Source of the DNA: Synechococcales cyanobacterium C42_A2020_086
GTDB lineage: Bacteria > Cyanobacteriota > Cyanobacteriia > Elainellales > Elainellaceae
Assembly (NCBI GenBank): GCA_015272325.1
Contig: JACYLU010000015.1
Coordinates: 496,001 to 560,000, forward strand
Length of the DNA stretch: 64,000 bases
Direction of reading: 5' to 3'
Under the pieces are notes generated by a model. It saw only the letters and a list, made by a program, of their open reading frames with translations. It had not been told where the DNA came from and made no database searches. Numbering within the stretch: position 1 is the first letter of the stretch; each line of letters starts with the position of its first letter. Positions 17,954 to 27,920 of the stretch are shown here, piece by piece. Made by a program: the position numbers and the translations under genes.

Positions 17954-17996
17954 GGTGCAATTTTGCTGATACTGCTATCTGGGGCTCCGAATTTCT

Positions 17997-19691
17997 ATGC
18001 AAACAAATGATGTTCCGCTCTCTGCTTGGCAGCAATTGAAGCAACAGCAAATTAGCTGCGACCAGGCCCTGCAACTCCTGATTGATCCCCAGGGCAATGT
18101 CAATCTGGGTTTGCTAGATCGCGAAGTGAGTTTGCGGTTCTGGCGCGGCTTCAGCGATCGCGAATGGTTACCGCCGCTGATTCCACTGCTGCTGTGGCGC
18201 AATTGCTATTACTTGGGTAGCCCCGTGCCCATCTCACGGCAAATGGTGCAGCAGCTTGTCGATCGACTCGGCAGCGAGATTCAGATTGTCACCATCACCG
18301 AAAAAAGCTACCGCTACTGGCGACGGATTCAGCAGCTGGAAACGGCCCGCATCAGCGCGACTCCGATTCTTAATCCCTTAACGGGGGAAGTGGAGCAGGA
18401 AGACATTACCGAGATTGCCGAACTGCACTTAGCCCAGGTTGACAACCAGATCGAGCGGATCAAGGCTCTGATCTCTAGCGCTTTGCGCAATCGTGCTAGC
18501 GATATCCATCTCGCGCCCTCTGCCGAAGGGCTACAGGTGCGTTTCCGCATCGATGGTATTCTCCGCCATGTCACTACTTTGCCTCCCGAAGTCAGCCGCA
18601 AAGTGATTGTGGCGCTGAAGGTCATGTGCGAGATGGACATTGCCGAGAGCCGCCGCCCGCAAGATGGCCGCATTGGCGAGCAATATCTGACGAATCAGGA
18701 AGAACAGGGTCTGGATATGCGGGTGAGCACGCTGCCTTGCATCAGTGGGCGCAAAGGTGAACCCGGCGAAAAGGCAGTCTTGCGCCTGTTGCGGCAGCAG
18801 AATTCCTTCGCGACTATTGCCGATCTAGGATTTTCAGATCGCACCCGCGCCATCTACGAAGGCTGGCTACAGGAGCCGCAGGGCATGATCATCTTTACGG
18901 GTCCTACCGGATCGGGCAAAACTAGCACCCTCTACACCAGCCTGCAAGCTATTTCCACCGAGTCGGTGAATATCGTCACCGTTGAAGATCCTGTGGAATA
19001 TGTGCTGCCCAATATCACCCAAACCCAGGTTCATGAAGCGGCAGGTATGACCTTCGCTGCCGGACTGCGGGCAATCTTGCGTCAAGATCCCGACATCATC
19101 ATGGTGGGAGAAATCCGCGACGCTGAAACCGCCGAAACCGCTGTACGAGCCGCCCTGACTGGGCACTTGGTTCTGACAACCCTGCACACCAACGATGCCA
19201 TTGGCGCTATCCCTCGCCTAAAAGACATCGGTCCCGATCCGGGTTTGATTAGCGATGCCCTGCTCGGTATTGTGGCTCAGCGGCTAGTGCGGAAAGTATG
19301 CCCCCACTGCGCTGAACCCTATACACCTACCCCCGCCGACCTGAAGCTGCTGGGGCTAACCCCCGAGGAAGCCAATTCCCCGCACTGGCGCAAGGGCAAG
19401 GGCTGCCCCCACTGCTTCCAGTCCGGATATCTAGGGCGCGAGGCTGTAATTGAGCTACTCAATGTCGATGACGTAGTGCGGCAAATTATCTACGAAGGCA
19501 CTATCACCCAACTGCGACGCTACCTACAAGACATCCGCTTCGACTCCTTCCGCATTGCTGCCATTGCGAAAGTCACAGCGGGTATTACTACAGTGGAAGA
19601 AGTCCGGCGGGTGCTGCCCCACAGCGCGTTGTACCATGCGTCGCTTCCCGATCCGCGGTTAAATGCTCCGAAACGGCTCAATGCGGTGTGA
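17997..19691 (+). CDS. GspE/PilB-family secretion ATPase
   Basis: The 564-residue hexameric ATPase belongs to the type II secretion / type IV pilus family. The N-terminal part (1-150) includes an abbreviated GspE-N-like region. The catalytic core has Walker A GPTGSGKTS at about 302-310, the Asp box EDPVEY, Walker B IIMVGEIRDAET and the His box TTLHTND. A tetracysteine zinc motif CPHC...CPHC lies near 435-475. It is shorter than a typical cyanobacterial PilB (about 670 residues) and no pilC, pilT or pseudopilin gene is adjacent, so it is either a second PilB paralogue or a GspE. It lies 43 bp after the small secreted gene on the same strand. Confidence 0.85.
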   Translation: MQTNDVPLSAWQQLKQQQISCDQALQLLIDPQGNVNLGLLDREVSLRFWRGFSDREWLPPLIPLLLWRNCYYLGSPVPISRQMVQQLVDRLGSEIQIVTITEKSYRYWRRIQQLETARISATPILNPLTGEVEQEDITEIAELHLAQVDNQIERIKALISSALRNRASDIHLAPSAEGLQVRFRIDGILRHVTTLPPEVSRKVIVALKVMCEMDIAESRRPQDGRIGEQYLTNQEEQGLDMRVSTLPCISGRKGEPGEKAVLRLLRQQNSFATIADLGFSDRTRAIYEGWLQEPQGMIIFTGPTGSGKTSTLYTSLQAISTESVNIVTVEDPVEYVLPNITQTQVHEAAGMTFAAGLRAILRQDPDIIMVGEIRDAETAETAVRAALTGHLVLTTLHTNDAIGAIPRLKDIGPDPGLISDALLGIVAQRLVRKVCPHCAEPYTPTPADLKLLGLTPEEANSPHWRKGKGCPHCFQSGYLGREAVIELLNVDDVVRQIIYEGTITQLRRYLQDIRFDSFRIAAIAKVTAGITTVEEVRRVLPHSALYHASLPDPRLNAPKRLNAV

Positions 19692-19721
19692 ACGAGCTTT
19701 GTCAAGCATTGCCCTTGCAAC

Positions 19722-19756
19722 CATTTATTACTCATATTTATTAATCATTTATTACT
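19722..19756. repeat. Direct repeat, 11-bp unit, 24-bp period
   Basis: CATTTATTACT occurs at 19722-19732 and 19746-19756 in the short convergent gap between the GspE-like gene and sbcD. Confidence 0.7.
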
Positions 19757-19798
19757 GAAGACACACCGTTGAAGTTGAAGAGGGGCGATGGAGTCAGC

Positions 19799-21067
19799 CT
19801 AACCCGCTTCATCAGGGGTGAGGAGAGTATTCACAAACTCGTATAGATCCGCTTCCGAGTGTCCTTCTAACTGGCGGTCCTTCAACTCGATTAACCCGTG
19901 GGCTAGGAGGTTGGCGCGTTTGCGATAGGTGCTGTGGGCAGTGATCAGATCCATAAAGACTTCTTGTTCAATCTGCAAGCGGTTGGCATCTTCCGATAGG
20001 GGCGAAGCGTAGGCAACGGCATCAACCTCGTACTTCAGCAGAAAGATCAGGGCATGGCTGAGCTGCTGTAGCTGCTGCTGCAACCGGCGGGTATCGAGAT
20101 CGAGGCGGTCAAAGCCGACTTGCCCGTCCAGGCGCAGTTCCACAATCGGTGACTGAGCCGGATCCAGTTTGCCTGTGTGGATCGCCTGCTGCACCTGATG
20201 GATCGCCGCCTGCTCCAGCTCTTCGACGCTTTCCTGCCCGCGTGCTGTGTATTTTAGCCGCACAATCGAGCGCTGATAGAAATCCTGCTTCAGCTCAGCC
20301 CGAATGGCGTTGGGCGTCAGCTCCACGAGGTAGACCCCCCGCTGAAAGCTGGCTTCCTCGACGCTGTTGGCTTCAGTAGAGCCGGGGTTGAAGATCCAGT
20401 TGTCAATCGCGTAATTTTTATGGATGTGCCCCAACGCTAAATAGTCTACCCCCGCCTGCTTCAGCGGCAGCACTTCCGAGTAGCGCAAGGCTCCCTGGTA
20501 GCGGGCAATCTGACCTTCTAAACCGTGGTGAAACAGCAGGATCGTCGGGCCGGGAGCTGGAGGCAAATCTTGAATTGCAGCCGCGATCTGCTCGATAGCC
20601 TTGGGGGCGGAGGCACCGTACCACTGCGAACCGAGGACCCGGACGCCGCACGCCAGATCGATATAGCCACCTCGCTTTTGTTCCCAGTCCCAGGGTTGAT
20701 AGAACGCCTCACCCGCCGCCGTATCGCCCGGTTCCAAAAGCAGCAGCAGATCCCAATCGGCGAGATAGCGCAGCCAGCTTGTTTTGGTGCCATAGGGGCG
20801 GTTGTCGTGGTTGCCTTCAATGGCCAGGACCGGAATGCCCGCGTCTTTGAGATCCTGAAGGCAGAGCTGCGCTTGATTCAAAATTGCAGGCTGAATATTG
20901 CGATGCTCGAACAGGTCGCCAGCAATGACAACAAAATCCACTCCTTCAGCAATGGCATACTTATCGAGGGCATCTTTGAAGGCGCGATAGAAATCCTGCG
21001 TCCGGGTTTTGTTGTCGTAGCGGTCAAACCCAAGGTGAACATCGGCAAGATGGAGAAAGCGTGGCAT
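19799..21067 (-). CDS. sbcD: DNA repair exonuclease SbcD (Mre11-type nuclease)
   Basis: The product has 422 residues from the ATG at 21067, chosen over a TTG at 21079 because GGGAG lies just upstream. It is a calcineurin-like metallophosphoesterase. Motifs are in order: LHLADVHLG near residue 4, VIAGDLFEHR, IEGNHDNRPYG, FHHGLEG and LALGHIHKN, giving the two-metal site of SbcD/Mre11. With the SbcC ATPase it opens hairpin DNA ends and processes breaks. No sbcC is adjacent, as is common in cyanobacteria. The C-terminal 150 residues form the capping and SbcC-binding part. Confidence 0.88.
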   Translation of the reverse strand: MPRFLHLADVHLGFDRYDNKTRTQDFYRAFKDALDKYAIAEGVDFVVIAGDLFEHRNIQPAILNQAQLCLQDLKDAGIPVLAIEGNHDNRPYGTKTSWLRYLADWDLLLLLEPGDTAAGEAFYQPWDWEQKRGGYIDLACGVRVLGSQWYGASAPKAIEQIAAAIQDLPPAPGPTILLFHHGLEGQIARYQGALRYSEVLPLKQAGVDYLALGHIHKNYAIDNWIFNPGSTEANSVEEASFQRGVYLVELTPNAIRAELKQDFYQRSIVRLKYTARGQESVEELEQAAIHQVQQAIHTGKLDPAQSPIVELRLDGQVGFDRLDLDTRRLQQQLQQLSHALIFLLKYEVDAVAYASPLSEDANRLQIEQEVFMDLITAHSTYRKRANLLAHGLIELKDRQLEGHSEADLYEFVNTLLTPDEAG

Positions 21068-21111
21068 GGCAGCTCCCAAAGAACGAGGACATCAGGACCA
21101 ATTGCAGCCTG

Positions 21112-21133
21112 AATCTAAGTATCAATCTAAGTA
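21112..21133. repeat. Near-tandem repeat, 10-bp unit, 12-bp period
   Basis: AATCTAAGTA at 21112-21121 recurs at 21124-21133, upstream of sbcD. Confidence 0.65.
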
Positions 21134-21227
21134 CAGATGAACTCACTCTGCATTGTACCCAGGATTCTCTGATCTGAACGGCTGCGGCGGCAGATTTTCA
21201 TGAATGCTCACATGAATGTTCAATCGA

Positions 21228-22085
21228 TTAACCCATCGCCCACTGAGTCTTGCCGGTTCTGGCGAACGCCTCAAATTCAACTTTCTGATAGGGCAACGGC
21301 TTTACGCCCCGCGTCACTTGGTTTACCCACCAAACATCGATTGTGGCAACATCGCCAAAGCCGGCGGTTTGCATCCATGCTTCGACACTGCCAGCTGCGT
21401 AATCTTTGATGTAGGGTTCCTCGAAGATTTGCATTAGCCAGTCTGTCTGTCGTAGCGTGGACTGATTGCCGTCTAAAATCAGCACCTCGCCGCCAGGCTT
21501 CAGCAGCCGGAAGCTTTCTTGGAGTACTGCACAGGAGACCTGAGGCGGCAGTTCATGAAACAGTAGCGAGGCCGTGACTAAATCAAAGCTGGCGTCTGGG
21601 AAGCCGGTCTGCTCGGCCTTGGCTTGCCGAAACTGAATATCGAGTTGGGCGCGTTCGGCTTTGTCGGCAGCCACGACCAGCATGTAGGGCGATAAATCGA
21701 CACCGATCACCTCCGCGAAGGGAAACGCCCGTTTGAGCAGCAGGGTTGTCGAGCCGGTGCCGCAGCCCAGATCAAGAATTCGCCGCGGCTGACAGCGAAT
21801 TTGCTCAATCAACCCCTTACGCACCCATTCCTCGTTTGGCGGCAGCAAATACTGAGTCACTGGATCATAGGTGACGGCTGCATCCACAGTGAGGTAGCCG
21901 CCGCGAATGCCGTGGAAGTTCTGCTGATAGTAGGCAGGATAGTCCAATCCCGGCTGGCGGAACCGATCGGACTCCCGCTGCCAGTTCTTGCTGTTGCGGT
22001 AGCGCAGCAGAGCCTCTCGGTCAATGAGCACATTAAATACCGGCGCTAGGAAGCGCTCAAACAACGTTGCGGAAGAAGAGGTCAT
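21228..22085 (-). CDS. Class I SAM-dependent methyltransferase
   Basis: The 285-residue product has a Rossmann-type methyltransferase domain. Motif I ILDLGCGTGS lies at 103-112, the acidic motif II is EVIGVDLSP, and later motifs are FDLVTASLLFHELP and PGGEVLILDG. The N-terminal 60 residues contain a Tyr-rich segment (YPAYYQQNFHGIRGGYL). The substrate cannot be assigned; a small molecule or lipid is likely. No clear operon partner: sbcD lies 160 bp downstream on the same strand, and the upstream region carries a decayed gene. Confidence 0.82.
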   Translation of the reverse strand: MTSSSATLFERFLAPVFNVLIDREALLRYRNSKNWQRESDRFRQPGLDYPAYYQQNFHGIRGGYLTVDAAVTYDPVTQYLLPPNEEWVRKGLIEQIRCQPRRILDLGCGTGSTTLLLKRAFPFAEVIGVDLSPYMLVVAADKAERAQLDIQFRQAKAEQTGFPDASFDLVTASLLFHELPPQVSCAVLQESFRLLKPGGEVLILDGNQSTLRQTDWLMQIFEEPYIKDYAAGSVEAWMQTAGFGDVATIDVWWVNQVTRGVKPLPYQKVEFEAFARTGKTQWAMG

Positions 22086-22178
22086 AGCATGTCATCAGCC
22101 TGGAATTCCCATCCCGAGTGTAATGAATTTCGACAATATTCGCAGGTAGGGCTAGTGATCGTACTAGACTGCAAGCCA

Positions 22179-22333
22179 ACGGAATCGCAGCAGGTGACTC
22201 GGCGCGTGTTCCAGCAAGTTGGTGAGCTGCTGCCCAATCGCGTATCGCAGCACTCGATCTTGCTCAGCTAGAGGACTTGGGCAAGGCATTGTTGAATGCC
22301 ACCTTGGATGATTTGCACCAATGGTTGGAGTAA
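22179..22333 (+). pseudogene. DUF4351 remnant with frameshift
   Basis: Between the methyltransferase and the O-antigen-ligase-like gene, the plus strand reads SQQVTRRVFQQVGELLPNRV in one frame, stopping at 22269-22271. Overlapping that end, another frame reads QLEDLGKALLNATLDDLHQW and stops at 22331-22333. Together these match the order of the DUF4351 domain (TRRFGELP, then QLE-x-LGEALLDF-x-x-LxDLxxWL). That domain usually ends Rpn/PD-(D/E)XK-type transposase-like proteins of cyanobacteria. The rest of the gene is missing. The family call is from remembered pattern only. Confidence 0.6.
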
Positions 22334-22500
22334 TTGTTGCCGTAAGAACCGCAGAACTCAAATACAGCATTCCAATACAAATGCAAAACTTAAATCAAGA
22401 CTTAAATACCGGAGCATGGGACGATAGCTATGGCCAGCTTCGCCAGCGCGATATTGGCTACAGATTTCTCCATATGGAAGCAGTCCCCTGAATCTTGACT

Positions 22501-23790
22501 ATGCAAGCGTTTCCATCGCTCTCCTTCTGTTGGCAGCTGTTTCGCTTCAGTTTGGTCAGCCTGCCCTATCTCTACTTTGCCGTGTTTCCAGGATTTTTTG
22601 TTGTTATGGGGCAGCTCTTGGCGAAATTTCGCCGCACAGCTCTAGAGCCGATTACAGGCTATCTGGTATTGGCTATTACCGGGTTTTTGCTGCTCAGTAG
22701 CCTGGCGGCCGCCAACCGCGAAGAAGCCTTGTTGCAGCTCGCCAACTTTCTGCCCTACCTGCTGCTGTTCTCGCTGTTGCCCTATCTGCTGCAGCCCTTG
22801 ACGCGACTCGGGCAACTCGCTACCGATGTGGTAATTGCCACGATTCCGATCAACCTGCTGGCGTTGCTAGAGTATGTGCTGCGCTCCGAGTTCATTCCGC
22901 GCTGGGTCCGCCGCCTGCCGCTGGCTCGCTGGTATCGGTCACGACCGCATGTAGGGCGGGCAATGGTGATGTTCGGGCATCCCAATGCCTTGGCGGGCTA
23001 TTTGGTGCTGATCCTAGGATTGGGGCTGGGGCTACTGCTCTACCATGCTCAGCAGCAATCTGTCCTCAAGACAGACGGACGAGGGGATCGGCTGCGGCGC
23101 ACCCTGCTGTACATCGGCACTTTCGCCTGCCTGCTGGGGATCTTTAGCTCTGGCTCGCGGAATGGATTGTTGGTGGCGCTGTCGCAGCTCCTGCTTGTCT
23201 GTCTGTTTGCTAAACCTAGCCGCAAGCTGGCCATTGCTGGGTTGATGGGTGTCGTTGGTTTGATTGCTGGAGCTGCCCTCTTAGGCATCGGTCGCCGTTC
23301 ACTCGATCCGGCAGCCTGGACCAACGATCCGCGAATCGAGGTCTGGCGCTTTGCCGGGGAGCTGATTCAGCAGCGCCCTTGGCTCGGCTGGGGCTTGGGA
23401 AACTTCAAGCTACTATATCCGCCGGGTTTGATTCCCGACTATGAATACATCGCCCATCCCCACAATGTCTGGCTGCTGCTGGCGGCAGAGGCAGGGCTGC
23501 CGATGATGATGCTGTTTACTCTATTCGTGGGGCGAATCTGCTACCGGGCAGTGCGACGGTTGATTACGGGGTCGCTACCATCGTCCGAATCGGCGATCCT
23601 GCTGGCGTATCTGCTGTCGTTCTGGGGCTGCCTTGCCTTTGCGCTGTTTGATGTCACCTTCTATGATGCCCGGATTAACGCGATGCACTGGGTGGTGCTG
23701 GCAGGGCTGTATACACTAGTCGAGGCAGCTCCTCAAATCCCTCAATCAGACAACCCAACCGAGCAACCCGATGCAGCACAGCGTTCTTGA
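22501..23790 (+). CDS. O-antigen ligase / polymerase-like membrane protein
   Basis: The product has 429 residues from the ATG at 22501; a TTG two codons earlier is possible. About ten to twelve hydrophobic helices are visible. The large loop near residues 275-330 has the Wzy_C/WaaL-type features: WRFAGELIQQRPWLGWGLG followed by a Pro-rich loop and AHPHNVWLLLAAEAGLP. The segment GHPNALAGYLVL and the motif SGSRNGLL (about residue 218) are also typical. Such proteins join or polymerise glycans on the periplasmic side. Neighbours give no clue to the glycan. Confidence 0.83.
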   Translation: MQAFPSLSFCWQLFRFSLVSLPYLYFAVFPGFFVVMGQLLAKFRRTALEPITGYLVLAITGFLLLSSLAAANREEALLQLANFLPYLLLFSLLPYLLQPLTRLGQLATDVVIATIPINLLALLEYVLRSEFIPRWVRRLPLARWYRSRPHVGRAMVMFGHPNALAGYLVLILGLGLGLLLYHAQQQSVLKTDGRGDRLRRTLLYIGTFACLLGIFSSGSRNGLLVALSQLLLVCLFAKPSRKLAIAGLMGVVGLIAGAALLGIGRRSLDPAAWTNDPRIEVWRFAGELIQQRPWLGWGLGNFKLLYPPGLIPDYEYIAHPHNVWLLLAAEAGLPMMMLFTLFVGRICYRAVRRLITGSLPSSESAILLAYLLSFWGCLAFALFDVTFYDARINAMHWVVLAGLYTLVEAAPQIPQSDNPTEQPDAAQRS

Positions 23791-23804
23791 GATTTTAGCA
23801 CCAG

Positions 23805-23849
23805 CAAAAAACCGACCGGACTCAGGCAGTCATGCTCAATCCAGTCGGT
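23805..23849 (-). terminator. Rho-independent terminator of the transketolase gene
   Basis: On the minus strand ACCGACTGGA (complement of 23840-23849) pairs with TCCGGTCGGT (complement of 23811-23820) over ten pairs including one G-T. A 19-base loop separates the arms, and TTTTTT follows directly. The site lies 60 bp past the stop of the gene ending at 23909. Confidence 0.85.
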
Positions 23850-23871
23850 CATGAATACGTCATGAATACGT
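23850..23871. repeat. Perfect tandem duplication, 11-bp unit
   Basis: CATGAATACGT is present at 23850-23860 and again at 23861-23871, between the transketolase stop codon and its terminator stem. Confidence 0.85.
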
Positions 23872-23908
23872 CTCGGGGGTCGATTAGCTCAACCGACGAA
23901 TCAGCCGA

Positions 23909-25918
23909 TTAACCCAATAGCGCCTTGGCTTTGGCAACCACGTTATCGACGGTGAAGCCAAACTTCTCCATGCAGACATTGCCCGGAGCCGATGCCCCAA
24001 AGCGGTCGATGGCTATGATATCGCCCTCGCTGCCCATGTATTTGCACCAGCCCATACTGACGCCCGCTTCTACGACCAGTCGCTTTGTCACGGCTTTCGG
24101 CAGCAGTGATTCTTTGTAGGCGGCATCCTGGGCTTCAAACAGTTCCCAAGACGGCATCGACACAACACGCACTTTCTTATCGCTGAGCTGCTCGGCGGCC
24201 TTAACGCAGAGGCTGACTTCAGAGCCCGTGCCAATCAGAATCAGATCCGGCGTGCCGTCGCAGTCCACCACAGCATAGGCTCCCTTTTCGACGCCAGCCA
24301 TCGAGCTGCCCGCTAGGTTAGGCAGGTTTTGCCGCGAGAAGGCAATCAGGGTCGGGCGGTTGCGCTTAGCGTTTTCGACTGCCACTTTATAGGCTCCCGA
24401 GGTTTCTGTGCCATCTGCTGGACGCAGCACCGTGAGCTGGGGAATTGCCCGTAGCGAAGCGAGTGTTTCCACCGGCTGGTGGGTTGGTCCGTCTTCGCCC
24501 AGAGCCACCGAGTCGTGAGTCATCACCCAGATCACACCCGCATGGGACAGAGCCGACAAACGGATCGCGTTGCGCATGTAGTCGGTGAAGATCAGGAAGG
24601 TGGCACCGTAGGGAATCAATCCGGAACCATGCAGCGCAATGCCGTTGCAGATCGCGCCCATCGCGTGTTCGCGGACGCCAAAGTGCAGGTTGCGGTTTTC
24701 GTAGCTGCCTTTCTGGAAGCTGCCGGAGCACTCGAGTTCCGTGAGGTTGGAGTGGGTGAGGTCGGCAGAGCCGCCGATCAGCTCGGGCAGCACTTCCGCA
24801 ATTTTGTTGAGGCAAATTTCCGAGTGCTTGCGCGTGGCCAGGGCCTTGTCTTCGGGTTTGTAAGTGGGCAGGCAGGCGTCCCAATTTTCGGGCAACTTGC
24901 CGCTCAGCATCCGCTCAAACAGAGCTGCTTCCTCGGCATACTTGGTTTTGTACTGGGCCCAGGTTTCATTCCACTCGGCTTCTAGACTGGCACCACGCTC
25001 CACGGCCTGGCGCATATGGTTCAGGGCATCCTCAGGGACCACAAATGGCTCGTAGTTCCAGCCTAGGTTCTCGCGGGTCAGCTTGACTTCGTCGCCGCCT
25101 AATGCTGCACCGTGAACGCCAGCCGTGTTTTGCTTGTTTGGCGATCCGTAACCAATCGTGGTTGTGATTTTAATCATTGAAGGGCGGTCTGTAACCGATT
25201 TCGCTTCTGCGATCGCCTTGTGGATGGCGTCCAAATCGGTGTTGCCATTTTCAACATGCAGCACATGCCAGCCATAAGCTTCAAACCGCTTGGACACATC
25301 CTCGGTGAAGGCAATGTCAGTGGAGCCGTCGATGGAAATATGGTTGTCGTCGTAGAGGGCAATTAGCTTACCCAATCCCAGGTGCCCTGCCAGCGAGCAG
25401 GCTTCGCCGGAGATCCCTTCCATGTTGCAGCCGTCGCCCAGGATGACGTAGGTGTAGTGATCGACCAGCGTCAGGTCGGGCTTGTTAAACTTGGCAGCGA
25501 GGTGAGCTTCCGCAATGGCTAGACCGACCGCATTGGCGATACCTTGCCCTAGCGGTCCAGTTGTGACTTCCACTCCAGGGGTTTCAAAGTTCTCCGGGTG
25601 TCCGGGCGTTTTAGACCCCCACTGCCGGAACTGCTTGATCTCGTCAATCGTGACGCTGTCGTAGCCCGTGAGATACATCAGGGCATATTGCAACATGCAG
25701 CCGTGACCTGCAGATAGCACAAAGCGATCGCGGTTGAACCACTTAGGATTTTTGGGATTGAACCGCATGAATCGATCCCAGAGGACAAAGGCCATCGGCG
25801 CTGCGCCCATCGGCAAGCCAGGATGGCCAGACTTGGCTTTCTCAACGGCATCGATTGCCAGGAAGCGAATGGAATTAATACAGAGTTCTTCGAGGGATTG
25901 GGTTGTTGCAACAGCCAT
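23909..25918 (-). CDS. tkt: Transketolase
   Basis: The 669-residue thiamine-diphosphate enzyme moves two-carbon ketol units between sugar phosphates in the Calvin cycle and pentose phosphate pathway. Landmarks are the N-terminal [15 protein letters not shown], the thiamine-binding [13 protein letters not shown] block, the [15 protein letters not shown] segment of the pyrimidine domain and a C-terminal domain ending FTVDNVV. Length is as expected. It is on the same strand as acpP and fabF, but 303 bp separate it from fabF, so it probably has its own promoter. A strong terminator follows. Large plus-strand frames inside it (such as 24479-24985) are antisense shadows. Confidence 0.96.
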   Translation of the reverse strand: MAVATTQSLEELCINSIRFLAIDAVEKAKSGHPGLPMGAAPMAFVLWDRFMRFNPKNPKWFNRDRFVLSAGHGCMLQYALMYLTGYDSVTIDEIKQFRQWGSKTPGHPENFETPGVEVTTGPLGQGIANAVGLAIAEAHLAAKFNKPDLTLVDHYTYVILGDGCNMEGISGEACSLAGHLGLGKLIALYDDNHISIDGSTDIAFTEDVSKRFEAYGWHVLHVENGNTDLDAIHKAIAEAKSVTDRPSMIKITTTIGYGSPNKQNTAGVHGAALGGDEVKLTRENLGWNYEPFVVPEDALNHMRQAVERGASLEAEWNETWAQYKTKYAEEAALFERMLSGKLPENWDACLPTYKPEDKALATRKHSEICLNKIAEVLPELIGGSADLTHSNLTELECSGSFQKGSYENRNLHFGVREHAMGAICNGIALHGSGLIPYGATFLIFTDYMRNAIRLSALSHAGVIWVMTHDSVALGEDGPTHQPVETLASLRAIPQLTVLRPADGTETSGAYKVAVENAKRNRPTLIAFSRQNLPNLAGSSMAGVEKGAYAVVDCDGTPDLILIGTGSEVSLCVKAAEQLSDKKVRVVSMPSWELFEAQDAAYKESLLPKAVTKRLVVEAGVSMGWCKYMGSEGDIIAIDRFGASAPGNVCMEKFGFTVDNVVAKAKALLG

Positions 25919-26221
25919 GACTTCTATTTACTCAACGACGGTTAGTGCTTGGGTGAATCGAGAGATGGGCGGGTACACCAGACTGCGACTGAAAAACAGT
26001 AAGCAACTATACCTATTGCCCTTTTTTATAGTGTATAGCGTCTAGAGCTTCTGATCTATCCTCCCATTCAGCAGTCAGTAGATAATTCATTCTGAGAAAT
26101 TGCTCTAAAGAAATCGCCAACGCCAAAATTCTGCCTCGCATCCGCAAAGCAGAATTCTAAGCTAGAGGGCAATTCCAGAGCCATTTAGTATTTAGTATTT
26201 AGTAAAGAGGGGAGTGTTCAG
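25919..26221. other. Transketolase upstream region
   Basis: This 303-bp stretch lies between fabF and the transketolase gene and presumably carries the transketolase promoter. A triple 7-bp tandem repeat ATTTAGT lies at 26183-26203, just downstream of fabF. No RNA gene or coding frame was recognised. Confidence 0.45.
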
Positions 26222-27481
26222 CTACGGCTGAAATGATTTGAACACCAGCGTCACGTTGTGACCACCAAACCCAAAGGAATTGGACAAGGCGACATCAACC
26301 GTTTGAGCGCGGCTCTGATTGGGTACATAGTCGAGATCGCAGTCCGGATCGGGATTGACCAGATTAATCGTTGGCGGCACACGATCGTTGGCAATTGCCA
26401 TTACCGTGGCTACCGCCTCGATGCCTCCCGAACCGCCGAGCAGGTGACCCGTCATCGACTTAGTGGAGCTAATCGCCACTTTGTAGGCATGCTCACCTAG
26501 CGCCGTTTTAATCGCGGCAGTTTCGGTGGAGTCGTTAGCAGGGGTGCTGGTGCCATGGGCGTTGATGTAGCTCACCTGATCCGCCGTAATGCCGGCATCT
26601 TTGAGGGCAAGCTGCATCGCTCGGGCTGCGCCTTCACCACCCGGAACCGGCGAGGTCATGTGGTAGGCATCGCAGGTCATACCGTAGCCAATCACTTCCG
26701 CGTAGATTTTGGCGCCACGACTGCGGGCATGCTCTAGCTCTTCCAAAATCAGGATTCCAGCCCCTTCGCCCATCACAAAGCCATCGCGATCGCGATCAAA
26801 CGGGCGGCAGGCATGCTCTGGGTCGTCGTTGCGGGTAGATAGAGCACGGCAAGCCGCAAATCCTGCCAGCGACAGCGGTGTAACGGCAGCTTCGGTCCCA
26901 CCGCAAATCATGGCTTGGGCATAGCCACGCTGCACGAGACGAAAGGCATCCCCAATTGCGTTTGACCCGGCCGCGCAGGCCGTGACAGTGCAATTGTTAG
27001 GTCCTTTTGCGCCAGTGTGAATCGCCGTCAAGCCAGCGGCCATATTGGCGATCATCATCGGCACCATGAACGGGCTACAGCGATCGGGACCGCGATTGAG
27101 ATAAATCTCCTGCTGCTCCTCCATCACCTTCAAGCCGCCAATGCCAGTGCCGATTACCACCCCTATCTGTTCGGCATTGAGATCGGTAATCACCAACCCC
27201 GAATCGGCAAGAGCCTGCTTGCTAGCAGACACCCCGAGCTGTGCAAACCGATCCATCCGCTTAGCTTCCTTGCGGTCGAGATAGAGATGCGGATCAAAGT
27301 TTTTCACTTCCCCCGCAATTCGGCAGTCATGCTTGGCTGGATCAAACAATGTAATCGGACCAATGCCGTTGCGTCCCTGCATCAGCCCTTCCCAGTAGTC
27401 CGCTAAGGTATTGCCGATGGGAGTGATTGCTCCTAAGCCAGTGACGACAACCCGCTTTAATTCAGAACCAGAACTTATCAT
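26222..27481 (-). CDS. fabF: Beta-ketoacyl-ACP synthase II
   Basis: The 419-residue product condenses malonyl-ACP with acyl-ACP in fatty-acid elongation. The thiolase-fold catalytic triad is intact: Cys169 in TACAAGSNA, His in NAHGTSTPAND (about 309) and His in KSMTGHLLGGSGG (about 345). The C-terminal NSFGFGGHN motif is present. It lies 193 bp downstream of acpP on the same strand, the usual acpP-fabF order. The ATG start gives a normal FabF N-terminus (RVVVTGLGAITPIGN). Confidence 0.96.
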   Translation of the reverse strand: MISSGSELKRVVVTGLGAITPIGNTLADYWEGLMQGRNGIGPITLFDPAKHDCRIAGEVKNFDPHLYLDRKEAKRMDRFAQLGVSASKQALADSGLVITDLNAEQIGVVIGTGIGGLKVMEEQQEIYLNRGPDRCSPFMVPMMIANMAAGLTAIHTGAKGPNNCTVTACAAGSNAIGDAFRLVQRGYAQAMICGGTEAAVTPLSLAGFAACRALSTRNDDPEHACRPFDRDRDGFVMGEGAGILILEELEHARSRGAKIYAEVIGYGMTCDAYHMTSPVPGGEGAARAMQLALKDAGITADQVSYINAHGTSTPANDSTETAAIKTALGEHAYKVAISSTKSMTGHLLGGSGGIEAVATVMAIANDRVPPTINLVNPDPDCDLDYVPNQSRAQTVDVALSNSFGFGGHNVTLVFKSFQP

Positions 27482-27674
27482 GACGGCAGAGTCAACGGGT
27501 TAACAACCCTGAATGCACAGTAATGTGTAATAAATTAACCGTTGCAGCAGCCAAGGATGCGGTTGGGCCATTAACCCTGAACTTGAGAGTAGGCTGGAGC
27601 TGTGTTTCCAGACCGCGACTCCACTGGCTGCGTTGAAATGGATTTAGGAGAGCAACTCCCCGAACCTATGCGGT

Positions 27675-27920
27675 CTAAACCGCTGCCTTATCGCGGATGT
27701 AGTCTACCGCAGCCTGCACCGTGGCAATGTTTTCTGCTGCCTCGTCGGGAATTTCGATGTCGAACTCTTCTTCCAGCGCCATCACCAGTTCCACGGTATC
27801 GAGTGAGTCTGCACCCAAGTCGTTGGCAAAACTGGCTTCGGGCTTCACCTCACTGGGATCGACACTGAGTTGATCCGCAACAATCTTCTTCACTCTCTCA
27901 AAAATGTCTTCTTGACTCAT
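27675..27920 (-). CDS. acpP: Acyl carrier protein
   Basis: The 81-residue acidic carrier has the phosphopantetheine attachment Ser39 in [10 protein letters not shown]. Helix II and III signatures ([15 protein letters not shown]) are standard. It carries acyl chains in type II fatty-acid synthesis. AGGAAG lies about eight bases before the ATG. It is the first gene of acpP-fabF on the minus strand. Confidence 0.97.
   Translation of the reverse strand: MSQEDIFERVKKIVADQLSVDPSEVKPEASFANDLGADSLDTVELVMALEEEFDIEIPDEAAENIATVQAAVDYIRDKAAV

Noticed and set aside
20525-21112. 195-codon frame on the plus strand inside sbcD
   Set aside because: Antisense to conserved metallophosphoesterase motifs; composition is a mirror effect.
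24479-24985. 168-codon frame on the plus strand inside transketolase
   Set aside because: Antisense shadow of a strongly conserved gene; no ribosome-binding site.
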